Source of the DNA: Methanobacteriota archaeon
GTDB taxonomy: Archaea; Thermoplasmatota; Thermoplasmata; RBG-16-68-12; EA-27
Assembly (NCBI GenBank): GCA_016207545.1
Contig: JACQPO010000027.1
Location: 1 to 25,711, forward strand
Reading direction: 5' to 3'
DNA length: 25,711 nucleotides
A program made the position numbers and the translations under genes. Of the stretch, positions 21,017-25,711 are shown one piece after another (positions within the stretch are counted from its first letter, which is position 1; the number at the start of each line of letters is the position of its first letter). The notes under the pieces are model-generated. The model had not been told where the DNA came from. It saw only the letters and a program-made list of their open reading frames with translations, and did no database searches.

Positions 21017-22804
21017 TCACTCGACCGTGACGGTCTTCGCGAGGTTGCGCGGTTTGTCGATGGGACATCCGCGCTTCCGCGCCGCGTAGTAGGCGAGGAG
21101 TTGGAAGACGACACTCACGGGCACGGGATATAGCAGGTCTCGCACCTTCGGCACATATACGACGTGTTCCACGAACCGGGGAAGGTCTCGCCCGCCCTCC
21201 GTGCCGACCGCGATGACCGGGGAACCGCGGGCGTTGACCTCCCCGACGTTCCCCATCATCTTCTCGTAGTTCCGGTCGCGCACGGTCACCGCCACGACGG
21301 GCGTATCGGGGGTGAGGAGGGCGAGCGGTCCGTGCTTGAGTTCGCCGCCCGCGTATGCTTCCGCATGGATGTACGAGATCTCCTTCATCTTGAGAGCGCC
21401 CTCCATCGCCACGGGGTAGTTGATCCCCCGTCCGATGAAGAACATGTCCCGCGCGCCCGCGTACGCACGCGCCAGGTCTGCGATCGGGTCGGCTTGGTTC
21501 AGGACTGTCTGGACATGCCGGGGCAACGCCCGCAGCTCGTCCCGCAACCGGTTCGCGTCTTCCGGGGAAAGCGCCCCGCGGTCGAGCCCCATGCGAATCG
21601 CGACGAGGTAGAGGGCGACGAGTTGCGCGGTGAACGTCTTTGTCGCGGCCACCCCGATCTCGAGGCCCGCGCGCGTGTACATCGTCCGCTCCGTCTCCCG
21701 GGTGAGGCTGGAGCCCACGCCGTTCGTGATCCCCAGCGTCTTGCAGCCGCGTCGCTTCGCCTCACGGGCGGCACCGAGGGTGTCCGCCGTCTCCCCGCTC
21801 TGGGAGAGGAGGATGACGAGCGGCTGTTCCGTGGGCGTCGGCGCATACCGGTACTCCGACGCGAGCTCCACGGTCGTCGGCACCTTCGCGACCTCCTCGA
21901 GGACGTACTTCCCCACGAGGCTCGCGTGGTACGAAGTCCCGCAGGCGACGAGCTTCACGGACGTCACGTCTTGGAAGAAGCCGTTCGTGTCGACCTCCGT
22001 CATCCGGCCGAGGAGGGTGTTGTGGATCGCCTGCGGCTGCTCGAAGATCTCCTTGAGCATGAAGTGGTCGAAGCCGCCGCGCTCCGCATCCTCCAGGGAC
22101 CACGTGATCCGCTGGGGTTCCCGCGCCACGGGCCGACCTTCGAAGTCCAGGATCTGGACGGACTTCGGCCGGAGGACGACGATCTCCCGGTCCATCACGT
22201 ACAGGACCTTGTCCGTGTACTTCAGGAGCGCCGGGACGTCGGATGCGACGTAGTTTTCCTCCGCTCCCAGGCCGACGATGAGGGGGCTGAAGTTGCGCGC
22301 CGCCACGAGCTTGTCCGGCTCGTCCGCGTGGACGACCGCGATCGCGTACGTGCCCGTGCACCGGGCGAGCGCCTTGCGGATCGCGTCCTCCAGGTTTCCC
22401 GCGTACGACTGCTCGACGAGGTGGACGAGCACCTCCGTGTCCGTCTGGGACCGGAACGTGTGTCCGTGCGCCTTCAGCTCGTCCCGCAGCTCCGCGTAGT
22501 TCTCGATGATCCCGTTGTGGGCGAGCGCAATCTTCTCGCGACAATCGTAAAACGGGTGCGCGTTGTCCTTGCTCGGCGCGCCGTGGGTCGCCCACCGCGT
22601 GTGGGCGAGGCCGACCACGCCCCTCAGCTGCGGAAGCTGGGACTCGAGGTTCGCGATGTAGCCCTTGTCCTTGACGATTTTCACGCTGTCTTCTACGACC
22701 GCAACACCTGCGCTGTCGTACCCGCGGTACTCGAGGCGTTTCAGGGAATCGATGAGGATCGGCAACGCCTCCCGGTATCCCGCGTAGCCGACGATGCCGC
22801 ACAT
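21017..22804 (-). CDS. glmS: Glucosamine-6-phosphate synthase (glutamine-dependent)
   Basis: GlmS makes glucosamine-6-phosphate from fructose-6-phosphate and glutamine, the first step towards UDP-GlcNAc. The 595-residue protein has the class II amidotransferase domain with the nucleophile Cys2 in MCGIVGYAG and HTRWATHGAPS (residues about 1-220). Two SIS domains follow, with SQSGETADT near residue 335 and GRGINYPVAMEGALKMKEISY near 455. The C-terminus KPRNLAKTVTVE is standard. The start is one base after the glmU stop, so both are in one operon. No riboswitch or ribozyme of the glmS type is seen. Confidence 0.97.
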   Translation of the reverse strand: MCGIVGYAGYREALPILIDSLKRLEYRGYDSAGVAVVEDSVKIVKDKGYIANLESQLPQLRGVVGLAHTRWATHGAPSKDNAHPFYDCREKIALAHNGIIENYAELRDELKAHGHTFRSQTDTEVLVHLVEQSYAGNLEDAIRKALARCTGTYAIAVVHADEPDKLVAARNFSPLIVGLGAEENYVASDVPALLKYTDKVLYVMDREIVVLRPKSVQILDFEGRPVAREPQRITWSLEDAERGGFDHFMLKEIFEQPQAIHNTLLGRMTEVDTNGFFQDVTSVKLVACGTSYHASLVGKYVLEEVAKVPTTVELASEYRYAPTPTEQPLVILLSQSGETADTLGAAREAKRRGCKTLGITNGVGSSLTRETERTMYTRAGLEIGVAATKTFTAQLVALYLVAIRMGLDRGALSPEDANRLRDELRALPRHVQTVLNQADPIADLARAYAGARDMFFIGRGINYPVAMEGALKMKEISYIHAEAYAGGELKHGPLALLTPDTPVVAVTVRDRNYEKMMGNVGEVNARGSPVIAVGTEGGRDLPRFVEHVVYVPKVRDLLYPVPVSVVFQLLAYYAARKRGCPIDKPRNLAKTVTVE

Positions 22805-22805
22805 G

Positions 22806-23996
22806 TCACATCACGGTCGTGCCGTTCGGGACGTTCCCGCGGACCCGGCTCAGCGCGCCGATTCGGCATCGCGCGCCCACGAGGCTCCCGGGCTCGATGA
22901 CGACCCCGTCGCGAATCTCCGTATCTTCGCCGACGAGGCCGCCGATCGGGTCGACGACGTGCCACTCGCCCTCCACGTGCGCGTTCGCGCGGTCTGCGGA
23001 GGCCATGAGGTTCGAGGCGACCCGGACGCCGGAGCCAACGACGGAATGGGCGATCGTGGAGTGCGGGCCCACGAGCACGTCGTTCATCAGGATGCTGTTC
23101 TCGATCGCCGTGAACGCCTGGACCTTCACGTTGTCCCCGATGCTCGTGCTCGGGTAGATCACGATGTTCGGGCCGATCTCGCAGCCGCGGCCGATGACCG
23201 CGGGCCCGAGGATGTACGTGCCCGACCGGATGCGCGATCCTTCGCCGATTGCGACCTTGCCGCGCAGGGTGACGTCCTTCTCGATCGTCCCGCTCTGCAC
23301 GTCCGCGATGCCGCCGAGCACGTGGGAGTTCAGCTTGAGGAGGTCCCACGGGTACAGGGCGTCGAGCCAGGTGCCCTTCGTCCGCACCGCGCGCACGCGG
23401 TTCTTCGCCGCCAACGCCTGCACGAGGCTCGGCAGGTCGTACTGCCCCTCGTTCAGGAGGGACTCCATGAGCGACAGCGCGGACGCGTCGAACGCGTACA
23501 CGCCCGTGTTGATCAGGTTCCCCTCCGGATGGCGGGGCTTCTCCACAATTTTGTCTACATAGTGGCCGCTGAGGGACACGACGCCGTACTTCTCCTGCGC
23601 CTCGCTCTCCGTGATGAGGAGCGCAGGTCCCGTGCCGACGTTGAGCAGGTCGGCGATCGCCTGCGCGTCCACGTAGTTGCTCCCGTTCACGACGAGGAAC
23701 GCGCCCTGCAGGTGGCCGCGCGCCTCCCACACCGCGTGCATCGTGCCAAGTTGCTTCTCCTGGACCGCGTACTCGATGTTCGCGTGGAACTTCCGGCCGT
23801 CCTCGAAGTGGGACTGAATCCGCTCTCGGCGGTACCCCGTGACGAACACGAGGTCGTGGATCCCGTTCTCCACGAGGGCCTCGACGACGTACTCCAGAAT
23901 CGGCCGGTTCCCGACCGGGATCATGACCTTGGGCTCGGAGACCGTGAACGGACCCATGCGGGCGCCCTCGCCCGCCGCCAGAATGATTGCCTTCAT
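22806..23996 (-). CDS. glmU: Archaeal GlmU-type bifunctional sugar nucleotidyltransferase
   Basis: This 396-residue protein has an N-terminal nucleotidyltransferase domain with LAAGEGARMGPFT and the downstream PKVMIPVGNRPILEY, NGSNYVD and GTWLDALYPWDLL motifs. From about residue 245 it has a left-handed beta-helix of hexapeptide repeats (IGEGSRIRSGTYILGPAVIG and further). The layout matches archaeal proteins with glucosamine-1-phosphate acetyltransferase and UDP-GlcNAc pyrophosphorylase activities. A sugar-1-phosphate nucleotidyltransferase of different specificity remains possible, but the glmS neighbour supports GlmU. It is the first gene of the operon. GlmM (phosphoglucosamine mutase) is not present here. 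Confidence 0.9.
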   Translation of the reverse strand: MKAIILAAGEGARMGPFTVSEPKVMIPVGNRPILEYVVEALVENGIHDLVFVTGYRRERIQSHFEDGRKFHANIEYAVQEKQLGTMHAVWEARGHLQGAFLVVNGSNYVDAQAIADLLNVGTGPALLITESEAQEKYGVVSLSGHYVDKIVEKPRHPEGNLINTGVYAFDASALSLMESLLNEGQYDLPSLVQALAAKNRVRAVRTKGTWLDALYPWDLLKLNSHVLGGIADVQSGTIEKDVTLRGKVAIGEGSRIRSGTYILGPAVIGRGCEIGPNIVIYPSTSIGDNVKVQAFTAIENSILMNDVLVGPHSTIAHSVVGSGVRVASNLMASADRANAHVEGEWHVVDPIGGLVGEDTEIRDGVVIEPGSLVGARCRIGALSRVRGNVPNGTTVM

Positions 23997-24032
23997 CGCC
24001 CCGCCTTCTCCTCGCGGCCAGACGGACGTGCG

Positions 24033-24040
24033 GGTATATG
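24033..24040 (-). promoter_or_regulatory. TATA-like promoter of glmUS
   Basis: The reverse strand reads CATATACC, about 41 bases before the ATG at 23996, giving a leader of roughly 14 bases. Confidence 0.5.
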
Positions 24041-24074
24041 GCTTACCGTCTTGTTATCCGAACCGATAGCAAGT

Positions 24075-24179
24075 CCTGTCCGCCGTCGCGTTTTCATGAT
24101 GATGCCGAGGGACAGGTGCGGAGTTGATTATAATGGTTTCTATAACGAGATTTTTGGACTAAAAGGACTTTTATAATCA
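24075..24179. promoter_or_regulatory. Two inverted repeats in the glmU/regulator divergent region
   Basis: The first inverted repeat is cctgtcc at 24075-24081 and ggacagg at 24110-24116. The second is tgattataa at 24125-24133 and ttataatca at 24171-24179, nine perfect pairs. The right arm of the second is the TATA box of the winged-helix gene. The left arm is therefore a TATA-like word pointing towards glmU. The region is AT-rich relative to the window and could be an operator for autoregulation. No protein binding is shown by sequence alone. Confidence 0.4.
24171..24177 (+). promoter_or_regulatory. TATA box of the winged-helix gene
   Basis: The sequence ttataat is centred 24 bases before the ATG at 24198, so the transcript is probably leaderless. 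It lies within one arm of an inverted repeat. Confidence 0.6.
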
Positions 24180-24197
24180 GTCCCCCTTGCGAGGGAC

Positions 24198-25127
24198 ATG
24201 GCGGCAACCCTCATCGAGGCCCGCGGGACGCGTCGGATCGCCCGCGAGACGAAAATCGTGGAAGAGCCGGAGGACTTGGCGGCGGCGGTCCACCCGGTCG
24301 CCTGGCGCATCCTTGCGGAGTTGCATCGGTCGCCGGACTACCCGGGTGCGCTCGCCCGGCGGCTCCGCCTCCACGAACAGAACGTGTACTACCACGTCAA
24401 CCGGCTGCGAAAGGCCGGCCTCGTGCACGTTGTCAGCGAGCGGGGCCACCGGCCGGGGGCGATGGCTCTTGCTCCGACCGCGGAGGCCTTTGCACTCGTC
24501 CTTCCGGACAGCGGTTTCCCCGTCACCGCGCCGGTTCCGCTTGCCGGTCCCCTCCGCGCGTTCGTAGGAGAGTTTGCTAAGGATGGGACGCTCGACGCCT
24601 GGATCGTGCTCGGCGCGCCGTCCCCGCACGGGCCGTTCCTCACCGCGGCACGCGATTCCCCATACGCGGCGCAGCTCGGTTTGTTCCTCGGCCGCCATTT
24701 CGCGACTCGCCGCGGGCTCGCGGTGAAGCTCGACACGGAGGTGAAGGCCGAGGGTCTGGAGCGCGGAAACTTGATCCTCATCGGCGGCCCGGTCGCGAAT
24801 ATCGTCTCTCTTGACCTCAACCAGCACCTGGCCGTGGCGTTCGACTGGCGGGAGATGTGGCGGCTCCGCTCGTCCCGCACCGGCAAGTCGTACGCGGACG
24901 ACACGGTGGGCCTCGTGGCGAAGGTCGCGAACCCGTGGCGGGAAGGAGCCTGGATCCTGGTGCTCGCGGGGCTCCACTATCCGGGGACGATCGCGAGCCT
25001 CCTCGCGCTCACGGACCACGCGGATGCGCTCCTCAAAGGGTACGAAGGCGGCGAATGGTATCGCGTCGTGCAAGGGCTCGACCGCGACGGGGACGGTCGG
25101 CTCGACGACGTCCACATCCTCGAGTGA
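24198..25127 (+). CDS. Winged-helix protein with S-layer-like C-terminal domain
   Basis: Residues about 30-95 of this 309-residue protein form an ArsR-type winged helix: AVHPVAWRILAELHRSPDYPGALARRLRLHEQNVYYHVNRLRKAGLVHVVSE, with a wing at GHRPGAMALAPT. Residues about 120-309 resemble the C-terminal domain of euryarchaeal S-layer proteins, with ILIGGPVANIVSLDLNQHLAV and a terminal calcium-loop-like DRDGDGRLDDVHILE. No signal peptide or membrane helix is present, so the protein is cytoplasmic. The pairing suggests a DNA-binding regulator using an S-layer-related fold as sensor or assembly domain; this is inference. The start at 24198 is about 24 bases from its TATA box. It converges on the right-edge gene with a six-base gap. 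Confidence 0.8.
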   Translation: MAATLIEARGTRRIARETKIVEEPEDLAAAVHPVAWRILAELHRSPDYPGALARRLRLHEQNVYYHVNRLRKAGLVHVVSERGHRPGAMALAPTAEAFALVLPDSGFPVTAPVPLAGPLRAFVGEFAKDGTLDAWIVLGAPSPHGPFLTAARDSPYAAQLGLFLGRHFATRRGLAVKLDTEVKAEGLERGNLILIGGPVANIVSLDLNQHLAVAFDWREMWRLRSSRTGKSYADDTVGLVAKVANPWREGAWILVLAGLHYPGTIASLLALTDHADALLKGYEGGEWYRVVQGLDRDGDGRLDDVHILE

Positions 25128-25133
25128 CTAGGT

Positions 25134-25607
25134 CTAGCCGAGGTTCAGCGTCTCGTACGGGATCTTGTCCTCCGTCCGTTCGTTCATTGTCTCGATCGCC
25201 GCCACGACCTCCGCGACGCGGTCTCCGGGACAAAGCAAGAGGACGTTTAGCCCTCGTTGCGCGGCCTCGATGCACGACGGGACGACCGCGAATTCAATGA
25301 GACGATCGAGGCGGAGGTTGGCGGCGAATGCCCTCGCGGGCAGGTCGAGGGCCGCCACCGCGTCGGGTCTGATCCGACGCAGCAGTTTGCGGCCGGACTC
25401 GACGTTGAGTTTCGGACCTGCGGACCGGACGGAAGGGAATCTCGCGATGGAAATCTTCCCAGGCCGAAGCTCCACGATTCCCTCGAGGCCTCGTGCAAGC
25501 ACAGGCTCACCCCGGGCCGCCGTCGACGCCACCACGCCCGTCGAGGGGGAGGCTTTCTTGCGCGCGACGAGCACGCCCTTCTCCATGAACAGGCCGACCC
25601 GGTCGCC
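25134..25607 (-). CDS. C-terminal domain of an archaeal regulator-like protein, 5' end lost
   Basis: The reverse strand encodes GDRVGLFMEKGVLVARKK, then GEPVLARGLEGIVELRPGKISIARFPSV and a Rossmann-like C-terminal part (VAALDLPARAFAANLRLDRLIEFAVVPSCIEAAQRGLNVLLLCPGDRVAEVVAAIE). I read this as the C-terminal domain that follows a winged helix in certain archaeal regulators (DUF7839 type), an assignment from memory and moderately sure. The expected winged-helix N-terminus is absent. The frame instead continues to 25694 into residues of an unrelated ABC-F ATPase. The true gene is therefore 5'-truncated near 25600. An internal ATG at 25586 exists but would cut into the domain. Confidence 0.6.
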   Translation of the reverse strand, partial: GDRVGLFMEKGVLVARKKASPSTGVVASTAARGEPVLARGLEGIVELRPGKISIARFPSVRSAGPKLNVESGRKLLRRIRPDAVAALDLPARAFAANLRLDRLIEFAVVPSCIEAAQRGLNVLLLCPGDRVAEVVAAIETMNERTEDKIPYETLNLG

Positions 25608-25694
25608 TTCAGAAACCGTGAATGAAATGTTTTGAAAGAGCGGAGCGATCCCGTATCTCTTCGAAAGTCCTTGTGCATTGACGATCGGAGTCAA
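25590..25694 (-). other. Foreign ABC-F ATPase start fused in frame at the contig end
   Basis: The reverse strand from a TTG at 25694 reads MTPIVNAQGLSKRYGIAPLF and then QNISFTVSEGDRVGL. This is the N-terminus of an ABC-F (Uup-like) ATPase, which should continue to a Walker A motif (GPNGSGKST). Instead the frame continues directly into the regulator-like domain. The last ~100 bases are visibly more AT-rich than the rest of the window. The two proteins share EGDRVGL at the junction. This points to a join of two different genomes or genes at a short shared sequence. Confidence 0.7.
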
Positions 25695-25711
25695 ATTACT
25701 CGGTCTTCTCC

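Noticed and set aside
21017..22804. glmS-type ribozyme or riboswitch upstream of glmS
   Set aside because: glmS begins one base after glmU within an operon, leaving no leader to hold one.
1..25711. tRNA and rRNA genes
   Set aside because: The gene-free stretches were read for a T-loop (GGTTCGAATCC-like) and for conserved rRNA words, and none was found.

Overview
This window is archaeal. It carries ABCE1/RLI, an archaeal-type nascent-polypeptide-associated complex protein, a CTP-dependent riboflavin kinase with a winged-helix N-terminus, a PIN-domain protein, small-type PurL/PurQ, an AMMECR1-domain protein and an archaeal-type GlmU. Many genes have a TATA-like box (tttata or similar) about 25-35 bases before the start codon and no ribosome binding site, which indicates leaderless transcripts. 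The DNA is very GC-rich, so long open frames lie antisense to almost every real gene. The gene set would fit a high-GC Thermoplasmatota-like euryarchaeon; that placement is an inference and no marker gene was tested.

Layout. Position 1-1267 (-) is the 5' part of a secreted protein that runs off the left edge. 3325-1438 (-) is a compact operon of a LiaI-like membrane protein, a helical protein and an SPFH/zinc-ribbon protein, resembling bacterial envelope-stress loci. Next come a PIN protein (+), a four-helix membrane protein (-), riboflavin kinase (+) and a 1250-residue secreted PKD-domain protein (+). Then come purL-purQ (-), a small membrane protein and NAC (-), and divergent ABCE1 (+). The stretch 14545-15989 is disturbed. 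It holds a three-hairpin candidate RNA, a small helical protein, a remnant of a DedA gene, a frameshifted membrane-protein gene and a nested palindrome. It is followed by a NosD-like beta-helix protein (+).

19589-17060 (-) is an AMMECR1-pyrC-dedA operon. 19680-21015 (+) holds a CBS/zinc-ribbon protein and an overlapping V4R-Roadblock pair, a likely small signalling module. 23996-21017 (-) is a glmU-glmS operon for UDP-GlcNAc precursor synthesis; no GlmM is present in the window. Divergent from it is a winged-helix protein with an S-layer-like C-terminal domain (+), behind a promoter region with two inverted repeats.

The right end is suspicious. An archaeal regulator-like domain (-) is joined in frame to the first residues of a bacterial-looking ABC-F ATPase exactly where the two share the residues GDRVGL. 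This is best explained as an assembly chimera at the contig end. Three genes have start or frame problems (riboflavin kinase, the beta-helix protein and the 15267-15705 membrane protein), so base-level errors or real decay should be considered when using this sequence.
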